Of a DNA stretch of 64,000 bases, positions 54,621-63,550 are shown in pieces; position 1 is the first letter of the stretch, and every line of letters starts with the position of its first letter. The stretch is from Paracoccaceae bacterium. Its GTDB lineage: Bacteria; Pseudomonadota; Alphaproteobacteria; Rhodobacterales; Rhodobacteraceae. Both the position numbers and the translations under genes were made by a program. Where the stretch lies: contig JAGWVA010000002.1 in NCBI GenBank assembly GCA_028875855.1, positions 60,535 to 124,534 of the forward strand, written 5' to 3'. Under the pieces are notes generated by a model. That model was not told the DNA's origin. It made no database searches and worked only from the letters and a program-made list of their open reading frames with translations.

Positions 54621-55784
54621 ATGTCCGCCCCGATCCCCCTGCGCGCCGCGCGCGCGACGCTGGCAAGCTTTGGCGCCATGGGGCTGCTGTGGGGGACCTA
54701 TGCCGCGATGGTGCCCGCGACCAAGGCCATGCTCGGGGTGGACGACGCGGGCTTCGGGCTCTTGTTCCTGTGCTCGTCCTCGGCTGCGGTGGTGTCGATG
54801 CTGCTGGCCCCGCGCGTGGGGGGGCTTCTGGGCGGGGCGGCGTTGCCGGTCGGTGCTTTCCTGATGGCCTTTGCCTTTGCGATCCCCGGTCATCTTCCCT
54901 CAGTCCTCGCCTTTGCCCCGGCGATGGCGCTGGTGGGCTTTGCCTCGGGCGGGCTGGACGTGCTGATGAACGCGCGGGTCAGCGCGATCGAGGCCGAGCG
55001 CAACATGCACCTGATGAGCCTGCATCACGCAATGTATTCCTTTGCCTACGCGGGCGGGGCGGTGCTGACGGGATTTGCGCGCGGGGCAGGCTTCGGGCCG
55101 GGGCCGGTGCTGACCGGGGCGGCGGTGCTGGCCGGGCTGCTTGCGCTGGCGACGATCGAGCCCGGCGCGCGGCTGCGCGGCCTCGCGCGCGATCCGGAGG
55201 CGCGGGCCGCGTCCAAGGGCCCCTTGGGGCTGGTGACGCTGGTCGGCGGGCTGGTGATCCTGATCGGCTTTTTCGCCGAGAACGCGACCGAGGCGTGGTC
55301 GGCGCTGCATATCGAACGGACGCTGCATGCGGCGGCGGGGGTGGGCAGCGCGGGGCCGGCGCTTCTGGGGCTGACGATGGGGATCGGGCGGATGTCGGGG
55401 CAGGTCCTGTCGTCACGGCTGCGCGAGGCGGTGCTGCTGCGGCTGGCCGCGCTGACCTCGGCCACCGGAGCCGCGATCGCTGCCGCCGCGCCCACACCCG
55501 CCGTCGCCTATCTGGGCTTCACCATCCTTGGCTTCGGGGTGGCGGTCGTGGCCCCCGTGGCGCTGGCGCTGATCGGACGGATCACGCCGGCCGCCCGCCG
55601 CACCCGCGCCATCGCGCGCGCCTCGACGCTGGGCTACCTTGGCTTCTTCTTCGGCCCGCCGCTGCTGGGCGCGCTGTCGAATGCCTTCGGCCTGCGCGTG
55701 AGCTTCGCCTGCGTCGCGCTGATGCTGCTGGCGATGCTGCCGCTGCTGCCGGTGCTGACCGGCCGCCGCGCCGAACCGGTCTGA
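54621..55784 (+). CDS. MFS transporter
   Basis: 387 residues, 12 predicted membrane helices. Resembles the YbjJ-like/ACS-type sugar-phosphate MFS branch: [20 protein letters not shown] at the start, [39 protein letters not shown] and [13 protein letters not shown] in the second half. Substrate unknown. ATG 54621 follows AAGGA. It is transcribed alone, divergent from rplY and convergent with purC. Confidence 0.88.
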   Translation: MSAPIPLRAARATLASFGAMGLLWGTYAAMVPATKAMLGVDDAGFGLLFLCSSSAAVVSMLLAPRVGGLLGGAALPVGAFLMAFAFAIPGHLPSVLAFAPAMALVGFASGGLDVLMNARVSAIEAERNMHLMSLHHAMYSFAYAGGAVLTGFARGAGFGPGPVLTGAAVLAGLLALATIEPGARLRGLARDPEARAASKGPLGLVTLVGGLVILIGFFAENATEAWSALHIERTLHAAAGVGSAGPALLGLTMGIGRMSGQVLSSRLREAVLLRLAALTSATGAAIAAAAPTPAVAYLGFTILGFGVAVVAPVALALIGRITPAARRTRAIARASTLGYLGFFFGPPLLGALSNAFGLRVSFACVALMLLAMLPLLPVLTGRRAEPV

Positions 55785-55807
55785 TCGGGGGTCGTCGCTT
55801 CGCTGCC

Positions 55808-56755
55808 TCAGGCGGTGAAGAAGGGCCGCAGGTTCTCGCGCACGCGGTCGAGCGGGGTAGCCCCGCGCGTGTCGGGGACGAAGCTCTGCCCGGTGATACG
55901 CTCGAAGGCCTCGATATAGACGGCGGAGGTCTTCTCGATCATCTCGGCAGGGATCTCGGGGATCGGGTCGTGGTAAGGGTCGCAGCGCTTGGCCACCCAG
56001 GCGCGGATCACGTCCTTGTCGAAGCTGGGTGGGCGAGTGCCACCGGCAAACGCCGCATCATAGCCGTCCGCGATCCAGTAGCGGCTGGAATCGGGGGTGT
56101 GGATCTCGTCGGCCAACAGGATGCGGCCCTGCGGGTCCAGGCCGAATTCGTATTTCGTATCGACAAGGATCAGCCCGCGTTCCGCCGCCATCTTCTGACC
56201 GCGCGCGAAAAGCGCGAGTGCATGGGCCGAGACTTCGTCCCACTGGGCCTGGCTCAGCAGTCCCGCCTCGACGATCTGCGCGGCGGTCAGCGGCTCGTCA
56301 TGTCCGCCGTCGAACGCCTTCGAGGTGGGCGTGATGATCGGCTGCGGCAGCGCCTCGTTGTCGCGCAGGCCGTCGGGCAGCGTGTGGCCATACATCTGCC
56401 GCTGACCCTTCTTGTAAAGCGTCAGGACCGAGGTGCCGGTGGTGCCCGCAAGATAGCCCCGCACGACCATCTCGACCGGCAGGATGTCGAGCCGCTGGCC
56501 CAGCACGACATTCGGATCGGGATAGCCCAGCACATGGTTGGGGCAGATGTCGGCGGTGGCGTCGAACCAGAAACGCGCGGTCTGCGTCAGCACCTGCCCT
56601 TTCCAAGGGATGCAGGCGAGGATACGGTCGAAGGCCGACAGCCGGTCGGACGAGATGATGAGCCGCCGCCCGTCGGGCAGGTCGTAATTATCGCGTACCT
56701 TGCCACGGTAGAGGTTCGGAAGTTCCGGGATGATCGCGTCTTGCAGGATGCGCAC
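55808..56755 (-). CDS. purC: Phosphoribosylaminoimidazole-succinocarboxamide synthase
   Basis: 315 residues, the longer (ADE1-like) form. Motifs [47 protein letters not shown] and [21 protein letters not shown] with [11 protein letters not shown] match SAICAR synthetase, which joins CAIR and aspartate in purine synthesis. It follows the zinc-ribbon gene by 88 bp in the same direction but is not obviously related in function. Confidence 0.96.
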   Translation of the reverse strand: MRILQDAIIPELPNLYRGKVRDNYDLPDGRRLIISSDRLSAFDRILACIPWKGQVLTQTARFWFDATADICPNHVLGYPDPNVVLGQRLDILPVEMVVRGYLAGTTGTSVLTLYKKGQRQMYGHTLPDGLRDNEALPQPIITPTSKAFDGGHDEPLTAAQIVEAGLLSQAQWDEVSAHALALFARGQKMAAERGLILVDTKYEFGLDPQGRILLADEIHTPDSSRYWIADGYDAAFAGGTRPPSFDKDVIRAWVAKRCDPYHDPIPEIPAEMIEKTSAVYIEAFERITGQSFVPDTRGATPLDRVRENLRPFFTA

Positions 56756-56843
56756 GGCGGGTTCGCCTCTCTCTGTGGGGCCGGGATGGGCGGTCTATCG
56801 GTCCGGCGCGGGACGGAGTCAACCGCCCCCGCCGGCACAGGGG

Positions 56844-57980
56844 CTAGAAGCCGTGGGTCTGGCGCCAGAATTGGTAGTAATAGGCTAGCGCCGCGGCCGC
56901 GATCAGGGCCAGCACCGTCGCGCCCGCGATCTTCCACGCCGACCACGGCCGTTCACCCTTCACCCGGCCGGTCTGGCCGTTCACCACGAAACGGTAGCTC
57001 TTGCCTCCGTATTTGTAGGCCGCCGTCCAGACCGGCAGCAGGATATGCTTGAAGGTCTCGTTCGCCGCGTCGGTGTCGATGGCGTGGATGCGCTGTTCGT
57101 CGCCGCCGATGTCGTGGGCCACGTCCACGCGGATCACCTCGTCCATCTGGGCGCGGGCGAGGGAATGGCCTTCCTCCAGCCCGATCGTGTAGCCCTCGGA
57201 CTGGAAGCCCGCGAGGTAGTCGGGCGAATAGCGGCGCAACTCGCCCAGCGTCCAGGGCTCCAGCCCGTCCACGTAGCGGCGCGGCAGGCTTTGCGCGGCC
57301 ATCACCAGCACGTCGTCGAACTGGCGGCGCACGACGCCCGCGACCGGGGTCCAGTTGACATGGCGCACCTGTTCCGTGCGCTCTTCCATCCGGCCGTTCA
57401 CGTTCACCGTGACGGTGCGCGTCTCATACCACGCATCCCCCCGCTCGCCCTGATAGCGCGAGGTGCAATCGGCGTCGAAGGTCCAGTAGGGGACATAGAT
57501 GCCGGTCAGCGCGCGGCCCTTGCGGGCGTAGTCCTGAAGCCCCGAGGGCGCGAACCAGAGCCGGCCCAGCCAGTCGGTCATCGCGCGGCGCGCCTCTGCC
57601 TCGGTCAGGCGGAAGGGGACGACGCCCTGCGGCTTGAACCGCCGCTCGCCGCCGGTGTCCGACACGACCGGGGTGGCGCAGAAGGGGCAGCGCGCGGAAT
57701 GCACATCGGGCGGCAGCGTGAAGGAAGCCCCGCAGGACGGACAGTTGACGGTCTTCGTCTCTTCCATCGCGGCAGGGGGCAGGGCATCGGCGACCGCAGA
57801 GCGGTAGTCCAGTTCCTCGATCTCGGCCGGCGCGATATTGGCGGCGCCGGGGATCGGCTGGACATGTCCGCAATGGTCGCACACCAGCGATGTCTGCCCC
57901 GGCGCGAAGGTGAGGGACGCGCCGCAAGCCTCGCATTTGTAATGCAGATCCTGCCCGGTCTTCGGGCCTGCTTCGGTCAC
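56844..57980 (-). CDS. Zinc-ribbon membrane protein (YdjG-like)
   Basis: 378 residues. Two treble-clef/zinc-ribbon units: CEACG/CDHCG (about residues 16-37) and CPSCG/CPFC (about 79-99). A large middle domain (FRLTEAEARRAMTDWLGRLW, IYVPYWTFDADCTSRYQGER) is shared with proteins usually annotated as TFIIB-type zinc-ribbon proteins. One C-terminal helix (about 350-370, IAGATVLALIAAAALAYYYQ) anchors it to the membrane. Bacillus subtilis YdjG, in the pspA-ydjGHI operon, has a similar build. Directly downstream of the SPFH gene by four bases. Confidence 0.82.
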   Translation of the reverse strand: MTEAGPKTGQDLHYKCEACGASLTFAPGQTSLVCDHCGHVQPIPGAANIAPAEIEELDYRSAVADALPPAAMEETKTVNCPSCGASFTLPPDVHSARCPFCATPVVSDTGGERRFKPQGVVPFRLTEAEARRAMTDWLGRLWFAPSGLQDYARKGRALTGIYVPYWTFDADCTSRYQGERGDAWYETRTVTVNVNGRMEERTEQVRHVNWTPVAGVVRRQFDDVLVMAAQSLPRRYVDGLEPWTLGELRRYSPDYLAGFQSEGYTIGLEEGHSLARAQMDEVIRVDVAHDIGGDEQRIHAIDTDAANETFKHILLPVWTAAYKYGGKSYRFVVNGQTGRVKGERPWSAWKIAGATVLALIAAAALAYYYQFWRQTHGF

Positions 57981-57984
57981 GGGT

Positions 57985-59127
57985 TCAGGCCCCGGGCGGC
58001 CCCGGAGGCGGCGGCGGGGGCGGCGGCATCACGGTGAAGAGCTGCGCGAGTTCCGTGATCTCGCCCGCGGCGGTCCAGCCGTCCATGCCGGGCGTCCAGA
58101 CGAGGCTGGCCCGCGTCAGGCCGCCCTCGCTCGCCATCCGCCCAAGCGTCGCGCGGCTGAACGGCCCCCGTGTCTGGCCGTTCTCGGCGATGTGCCAGAC
58201 CTTCTCGACCGGCGGCGGGGGCGGCGGCGCCATGGCGGGCTGTTGCGGCGCGGCCTGCGGCTGGGGCACCGCGCCCCAGGGGCCCATCGCCATCTGCTGG
58301 GCCATGCCCATGCCCATCCCCATGCCAAGCCCCGCGCCCATGCCGGAATTCGGCGTCTGCGCCGACGAGGTCATCGCCTCGGCGGCCGAGAACTGGGTGT
58401 ATTTCGACAGATCCCCCGCGATCCCGACCGAGGTGCGCTTGTCCAGCACCTTTTCGACCTCTTCGGGAAGCGAGACGTTCTCGATGTAGAATTCGGGGAT
58501 CGTCAGGCCGTAGGCGGCAATGGTGGGCGCGATGGCGGTGGTGATGAGCTTGCCCAGATCGGCGGTGTTGGCCGCCATGTCCAGCACGGGGATGTTCGAC
58601 TTCGCGATGACCTGGCTGAATTCCTGCACGATCACGTTGCGGATCTGGTTCGCGATCTCGTCCGAGGTGAATTCCCCGTCGGTGCCCACGACCTCCTTGA
58701 GGAAGGTTCCGGGGTCCGCGACGCGCATCGAATAGGTGCCGTAGGCGCGGATGCGCACCGGGCCGAATTCGGGATCGCGGCAGATGATCGGGTTCTTCGT
58801 CCCCCATTTCTGGTCGTTGAAGCGGGTCGTGTTGACGAAATAGACCTCGGCCTTGAAGGGCGAGCTGAAGCCGTGATCCCAGTGTTGAAGCGTGGTCAGG
58901 ATCGGCATGTTGTTGGTCTCGAGCATGTAGAGACCGGGGGTGAAGACATCGGCCAGCTGGCCCTCGTTCACGAAGACCGCCGCCTGGCCCTCGCGCACGG
59001 TGAGCTTGGCGCCGTATTTGATCGCGTTGCCCTGCCGCTCGAACCGCCACACCATCGTGTCGCGCGTGTCGTCCGTCCAGGCGATGACGTCGATGAATTC
59101 GCCGGTCAGGAAGTTGAACAGTGCCAT
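57985..59127 (-). CDS. SPFH-domain protein with C-terminal GYF_2 domain (YdjI-like)
   Basis: 380 residues. Starts ALFNFLTGEFIDVIAWTDDT and contains an SPFH/band-7 domain (about 25-240), the type often annotated as virion core protein; B. subtilis YdjI is a well-known example. A Gly/Met and Pro-rich linker follows (GMGAGLGMGMGMGMAQQMAM), then a GYF_2 domain (about 310-355, VWHIAENGQTRGPFSRATLG) and a polyproline end. GYF domains bind proline-rich tails. SPFH proteins organise membrane patches. It lies between the DUF2927 lipoprotein and the zinc-ribbon gene. Confidence 0.85.
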   Translation of the reverse strand: MALFNFLTGEFIDVIAWTDDTRDTMVWRFERQGNAIKYGAKLTVREGQAAVFVNEGQLADVFTPGLYMLETNNMPILTTLQHWDHGFSSPFKAEVYFVNTTRFNDQKWGTKNPIICRDPEFGPVRIRAYGTYSMRVADPGTFLKEVVGTDGEFTSDEIANQIRNVIVQEFSQVIAKSNIPVLDMAANTADLGKLITTAIAPTIAAYGLTIPEFYIENVSLPEEVEKVLDKRTSVGIAGDLSKYTQFSAAEAMTSSAQTPNSGMGAGLGMGMGMGMAQQMAMGPWGAVPQPQAAPQQPAMAPPPPPPVEKVWHIAENGQTRGPFSRATLGRMASEGGLTRASLVWTPGMDGWTAAGEITELAQLFTVMPPPPPPPPGPPGA

Positions 59128-59164
59128 CCTAGGGTCCTCTGGCTGGTGCGGGTTTCACCCGGTC

Positions 59165-60166
59165 TCAAACGTGGCCGTCCAAGAGCTCGGATGCAAGGGT
59201 TTCGACCACGGGTTTTGCCTCCTCCGCCGTCATGCCGGGTTGCAGGCGCGGGTCGTAGAGCATCCGCAGGATCAGCGCGTCCTGCGTGGTCAGAAAGGCG
59301 TATTCCTGATCGTCGTTGAAGATCGAGGGGCGCGCCTCGGGGCTGTCGTTGGCGGGGCCCAGACCCTGGGCCAGTTCCTCTTCGTAGCAGGCCTGCCGCA
59401 TGAGGGGCGGATGCTCGCCCCGGATGACCGCAAGCGCCTGCGTGAAGGTGTAACGGCCCGGCTGGGTGAAGGTATAGACGAGGCAGTAGGTGGACAGCGG
59501 CATCGTCTCGATCGCGTGGACCGTGCGGGGGTCGATGCCGGGGATGAGGCGTTCCACCTCGGGGCCGATGACGCGGCGCTCATCCTCGTTCACCACCATC
59601 ACGTGGAAGTTCGCAGGCTCCGCCCCCATCGTGATCTGCAGGCCTGTCAGCCCGGACAGGCGGCCGATGTAGTCGCGCACGAAGGCACGGTCGGCCCGGC
59701 GTTCGTCGGCCGGAACGGTCGCGCCGAAATGCAGCGCCATGCGCACCGGCTCGGCCCAGCGGCGCAGACCGTCGGGCGTCGGGCTGCCCTTGTCGGGGTT
59801 GTCGTTGCCCGGCGCGTATTCGTCGAAAAGCGCGATCCGCAGGAAGTTGCGCGCCAGCAGCCGGGCGTTGTAGGGCGCGTCCGGCCCGCCGCCATCGGTG
59901 CGCATCAGGCCGCGCGCCTTCATCCGCGCCAGCAGGTCGTCGTAATACGAGGCGATGGCCGCGCTGTCGGGCGTCATCGCCGGATGCGGGGTCGGGGTCT
60001 CCTTCGGGGCAGAGGGGCGCGCAAGGGACACCACCGCCCGCGGTTGCGGCGCGCAGGCGGAGAGCCCCGCAAGCGTCACGACCGCCCACGCGGCCCGGCC
60101 CCGGTTCCGGCGAAGGCCCGGCGAGCTAGGCCCCCGTCTGCGTCTGCGGCGCGCCCGGCCCCGCAT
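59165..60166 (-). CDS. DUF2927 lipoprotein
   Basis: 333 residues from ATG 60166. A very Arg-rich leader precedes a short hydrophobic run and a lipobox-like LAGLSAC. The body matches DUF2927: LLARNFLRIALFDEYAP, LRRWAEPVRMALHFGATVP, and SEARPS-like EARPSIFNDDQEYAFLTTQD. The start overlaps the TelA gene by 41 bp; a GTG further in (after the Arg-rich region) would give a shorter signal. Function unknown; envelope location likely. Start uncertain. Confidence 0.75.
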   Translation of the reverse strand: MRGRARRRRRRGPSSPGLRRNRGRAAWAVVTLAGLSACAPQPRAVVSLARPSAPKETPTPHPAMTPDSAAIASYYDDLLARMKARGLMRTDGGGPDAPYNARLLARNFLRIALFDEYAPGNDNPDKGSPTPDGLRRWAEPVRMALHFGATVPADERRADRAFVRDYIGRLSGLTGLQITMGAEPANFHVMVVNEDERRVIGPEVERLIPGIDPRTVHAIETMPLSTYCLVYTFTQPGRYTFTQALAVIRGEHPPLMRQACYEEELAQGLGPANDSPEARPSIFNDDQEYAFLTTQDALILRMLYDPRLQPGMTAEEAKPVVETLASELLDGHV

Positions 60167-61295
60167 CCGCGCGCGCCTTGGCCGAGGCAAGGGCCTCGCG
60201 CAGATCGGTTTCCATCTTCGCCAGTTGCCCCTCCGCCGCCGTCCGCCGCGTGCGGCCCTCGTCGGCGATCTTCAGGCTCTCGTTGATCGTGGCGATCAGC
60301 GTGTCGTTGGCCTTCTGCACCGCCTCGATGTCGAAGACGCCACGCTCCATCTGGGTGCGCACCTCGCGGTTCGACTGCTGGAGCATCTCGGCATTCTGGG
60401 TCAGAAGCTGGTTCGTCAGATCGGTCGCGGACTTGATCGCCCCCGCCGCGTCCTGACTGCGCTGGATCGTCACCGCCTGCGCAAGCTGGCTTTGCCAGAG
60501 CGGCACGGTGTTCACGAGGGTCGAGCCGATCTTGGTGACAAGGCTCTTGTCGTTTTCCTGCACCAGCCGGATCGAGGGCAGCGACTGCATCGTCACCTGC
60601 CGCGTGAGCTTCAGGTCGTGCACCCGGCGGTCCAGATCGTCGCGCGCGGCGCGCAGATCGCGCAGGGCCTGCGCCTTGAGCACCTTGTCGTTTTCGTCCG
60701 CGGCGTCCACCGCGGCGGCAGCGGCCGGGATTTCGGTGGTGTCGAGGTCGGTCAGCTTCGCCTCGCCGGCCGCGATGTAAAGCGCAAGCTCATCGTAGAA
60801 GGACAGCGTTTTCTGGTAGAGCAGGTCCAGCGACTTGATGTCGATCAAGAGCTTGTGCTGATGCATGTCGAGATCGTTGGTGATCTTGTCGATCTGGGCC
60901 TGCACCTCGTCGAACTTCTCGATGAACTTCGCGACCGACGTGCCGCCGCCCATCAGCCGTTCCCACCAGCTGCGCTTGCGGCCGGGGGCGAGTTCCGCGA
61001 CCGAGAAGCCTTTCAGCGTCGCCACGATGGTGCGCAGGCTGTCGCCGGCGGGGCCGATGTCCTTGTTCTTCACGCCCTCGAGCATCTGGGACGAGACGGT
61101 GGTCAACTCGCCCTGCGCGGCGGCGCCGAAGTTGATGATCGACTGGGTGTTCGACATGTCGATCTCGTCCATCCGCTTGCGGATTTCGCTGGCGACGGGG
61201 GCAGGGGCGGAGGCCAGCGCCACCACTTCGGCCTTGGGATCGGGCAGGGCGGTCGCGGTCACCTCTTCCAGCTTCGGGGCGGTCTCGTCCGTCAT
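60126..61295 (-). CDS. TelA/KlaA-family toxic-anion (tellurite) resistance protein
   Basis: 389 residues, helical throughout. Family signatures: GKRKSWWERL-like GRKRSWWERLMGGG, IDKITNDLDMHQHKLLIDIK, YIAAGEAKL and QSLPSIRLVQENDKSLVTKI, then NTVPLWQSQLAQAV. TelA proteins associate with XpaC in many bacteria and are linked to tellurite or cell-envelope stress, though direct detoxification has not been shown for most. Good GAGGAAAG before ATG 61295, 19 bp after xpaC. Confidence 0.9.
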   Translation of the reverse strand: MTDETAPKLEEVTATALPDPKAEVVALASAPAPVASEIRKRMDEIDMSNTQSIINFGAAAQGELTTVSSQMLEGVKNKDIGPAGDSLRTIVATLKGFSVAELAPGRKRSWWERLMGGGTSVAKFIEKFDEVQAQIDKITNDLDMHQHKLLIDIKSLDLLYQKTLSFYDELALYIAAGEAKLTDLDTTEIPAAAAAVDAADENDKVLKAQALRDLRAARDDLDRRVHDLKLTRQVTMQSLPSIRLVQENDKSLVTKIGSTLVNTVPLWQSQLAQAVTIQRSQDAAGAIKSATDLTNQLLTQNAEMLQQSNREVRTQMERGVFDIEAVQKANDTLIATINESLKIADEGRTRRTAAEGQLAKMETDLREALASAKARADAGPGAPQTQTGA

Positions 61296-61314
61296 CGGCT
61301 TTCCTCTCTGGGGC

Positions 61315-62208
61315 TCAGGGCGCGGGCTTGGCGGGCCGCACGCCTTCCTGTTCCAGCCGCTCGCGCAGAACGTCGATCTGGATGTCGAGCTGGCTCTTGT
61401 CATTGGCAAGCAGCGCCTGCGTCTGGGCGGCGAAATTCGTCTCCAGATCGGTCAGCAGCGCCTCGTAATTCCTGCGCGCGGCGGGGTCGTGGTTCTTCTG
61501 GTAAAGGCCCGCGAAGTCCACCGTCGCGTCGCGCGCACCCATCAGATAGACGCCAAGGTAGCGGCGCGAGGCGGTCAGGTCGCGGGGATCGGCCTCGATC
61601 GTGCGGAACATCTTGCGCGCCGTGGCGGCGAAGCGGTCCACATGTTCCAGCAGGGCGCGGTCGGCCACCGTGACGATCGCCGCACGCATCGCGACAAGGT
61701 AGGCTTCGGCCCCCTCGATCGCGGTGGCCACGCGGTCGGTCTGGGCGGGGTCGAAGCCCGCGATCCCCTTGTCGCGCAGCGGATCGGGACCGAAGGCCGC
61801 CAGATGCAGCCCAGCCCCCAGAACCGCGAAGATCGCGGGCGCGAGCAGGCTGCCACCGGGGTGAAAACCGCCAAGCGCAAGGCCAAGCCCGGTGAGAACC
61901 GAGCCGATGATCTTGCGCGGCAGCGCCGGGCGGCGGGCGACGGTGCGCGCGTCAAAGGCGTCCTCGGCCAGCAGCCCCTCGCGCGTGAGCCATGCGGCCC
62001 CGAGCAGCAGCCCGCACGCCCCGAGATCGAGCGCAAGCCCGACCGGGCCGCGCCCGAAGGCGGTGACGACAAAGATCAGCGGCACGATGAAAAGCGCATT
62101 CACGCGGCCGCCCACCCGGCTGCGGCGCTGGCCCGCGAAGGGCTTCGCGGCCTCGGGCGGGCGGGAGTTTTCCGGGCTATACTGGCCGCCGAAGCGTTGC
62201 GCGGGCAT
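61315..62208 (-). CDS. XpaC-family membrane protein
   Basis: 297 residues. A short cytoplasmic N terminus, four membrane helices (about 36-110) and a cytoplasmic helical domain matching XpaC (5-bromo-4-chloroindolyl phosphate hydrolysis family): AYLVAMRAAIVTVADRALLE, and RRYLGVYLMGARDATVDFAG. The name derives from a dye phenotype; the protein is not an established hydrolase. ATG 62208 overlaps the stop of a 27-codon ORF (TGATG); GTG 62211 is an alternative start. In B. subtilis xpaC and the TelA-like yaaN are neighbours, as here. Confidence 0.85.
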   Translation of the reverse strand: MPAQRFGGQYSPENSRPPEAAKPFAGQRRSRVGGRVNALFIVPLIFVVTAFGRGPVGLALDLGACGLLLGAAWLTREGLLAEDAFDARTVARRPALPRKIIGSVLTGLGLALGGFHPGGSLLAPAIFAVLGAGLHLAAFGPDPLRDKGIAGFDPAQTDRVATAIEGAEAYLVAMRAAIVTVADRALLEHVDRFAATARKMFRTIEADPRDLTASRRYLGVYLMGARDATVDFAGLYQKNHDPAARRNYEALLTDLETNFAAQTQALLANDKSQLDIQIDVLRERLEQEGVRPAKPAP

Positions 62209-62291
62209 CACGCCCCCCCCGTCACGGCGACATAGACCATGAGCGCGAGCAAAAGGAAGAAAGCGAGCCTTTGCAAGCCGCTGCCTGACAT
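62208..62291 (-). CDS. 27-residue putative membrane microprotein coupled to xpaC
   Basis: A short ORF (27 codons plus TGA) precedes xpaC. It has an AAGGGGGGGGAC ribosome-binding site ending about three bases before ATG 62291, and its TGA overlaps the xpaC ATG (TGATG). The product has a basic residue near the start (residue 8, Arg) and a single hydrophobic helix, LAFFLLLALMVYVAVTGG, of the right length to span the membrane. Expression is inferred from the translation signals; no homologue is known to me. Confidence 0.6.
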   Translation of the reverse strand: MSGSGLQRLAFFLLLALMVYVAVTGGA

Positions 62292-62395
62292 GACGTCCCC
62301 CCCCTTACTTCACCTCGGTCGAGCGAAATATAGGCGATGCCCGCCGCTATCGAAAGGGTAGAGGCGGGGAAAGCTGCGCGCGCTTTCCCCCTTTG

Positions 62396-63475
62396 TCACG
62401 TGCGCCCGCGCGGGCCGCCCGGACGGCGCGGGGCGCCACCCGGCCCGGCCGGGCCGCCGGTCTTGCCGCGGGGGGCGGGTTTGGCGGGCTTGCCCCGCGC
62501 CGGCTGACCCTGCGCGGGTCCGACAGAGCGCGCCTTACCCTTGTCCAGCCCCCTTGTGTCCCGGGGGGCGGACGTCTGACCGCGGGCCTCCATCGGCACG
62601 AGGCCCACCGGGGCGGGCTTGCCGCCGCGACCGCGCGCGGCTGGCTTGTCCCCGGCCGCCGTCTTGGGGCCGCCCTTGCCGCGCGGGGCCGTGGCGGGGC
62701 CCAGCGGGCGGGGCTTTGGACGCGGGGCCGCGGGCTCGTCTTCCGGCGGCAGGCCAAGCTGGTCGCGCAGCACGCGGGGCTTCACCTCGACGACCTCGCC
62801 CGGTTCCATCTCGTTCAGGCGGAAGGGGCCGTAGCTCACGCGGATCAGCCGGTTCACGGTCAGACCGATGGCCGTCATGGCGCGGCGGATCTCGCGGTTG
62901 CGGCCCTCGCGCAGGCCCACGGTCAGCCAGGCATTCGCGCCCTGCTGGCGATCCAGCGTCACCGTCATCGGCTGGAAGGCCTCGCCCTCGATGGTGATGC
63001 CCTGCCGCAGCGGCTCGAGCGTCGCATCCTCGGGACGGCCGTTGACCCGCACGCGATACTTGCGCAGCCAGCCGGTCGAGGGCAGTTCCAGCCGCCGCTT
63101 CAGCTCGCCGTCATTGGTCAGCAGCAAAAGCCCCTCGGAATTGAGGTCGAGCCGGCCGATGGACATCACCCGCGGCATGTCCTCGGGCAGGGTGTCGAAC
63201 ACCGTCTGGCGGCCCTTCTCGTCGGCGGCCGAGGTCACGAGGCCCAGCGGTTTGTAGTAAAGCCAGAGCCGCGCGGGCTCTTTCTCGGCCAAGGGCTTGC
63301 CATCGACCGTGATCCGGTCGCGCGGGGTCACGTTCAGCGCGGGGCTGTCGATGACCTTGCCGTTCACGGTGACAAGGCCCGCCTCGATCATCCGCTCGGC
63401 CTCGCGGCGCGAGGCGACGCCCGCGCGGGCAAGGACTTTGGCGATCCGCTCGCCGGTTTTCTCTGGCTGTTCCAT
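62396..63475 (-). CDS. rluB: Ribosomal large-subunit pseudouridine synthase (RluB/RsuA family)
   Basis: 359 residues. N-terminal S4 domain (about 8-60, RIAKVLARAGVASRREAERM), catalytic pseudouridine-synthase domain with the active-site Asp in MSIGRLDLNSEGLLLLTNDG and LREGRNREIRRAMTAIGLTV. The C-terminal third is disordered, basic and rich in Pro, Gly, Lys and Arg, common in alphaproteobacterial RluB. Modifies 23S rRNA; the exact position (RluB-type, 2605) is inferred. Divergent from tadA. Confidence 0.92.
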   Translation of the reverse strand: MEQPEKTGERIAKVLARAGVASRREAERMIEAGLVTVNGKVIDSPALNVTPRDRITVDGKPLAEKEPARLWLYYKPLGLVTSAADEKGRQTVFDTLPEDMPRVMSIGRLDLNSEGLLLLTNDGELKRRLELPSTGWLRKYRVRVNGRPEDATLEPLRQGITIEGEAFQPMTVTLDRQQGANAWLTVGLREGRNREIRRAMTAIGLTVNRLIRVSYGPFRLNEMEPGEVVEVKPRVLRDQLGLPPEDEPAAPRPKPRPLGPATAPRGKGGPKTAAGDKPAARGRGGKPAPVGLVPMEARGQTSAPRDTRGLDKGKARSVGPAQGQPARGKPAKPAPRGKTGGPAGPGGAPRRPGGPRGRT

Positions 63476-63550
63476 GCCCCCCTCCTAGCGCGGATTCGGG
63501 TGGTGCGAAAGCGGCCTTGCGCGGCGCACGGGCAGCGGGCATCAGGGGGC

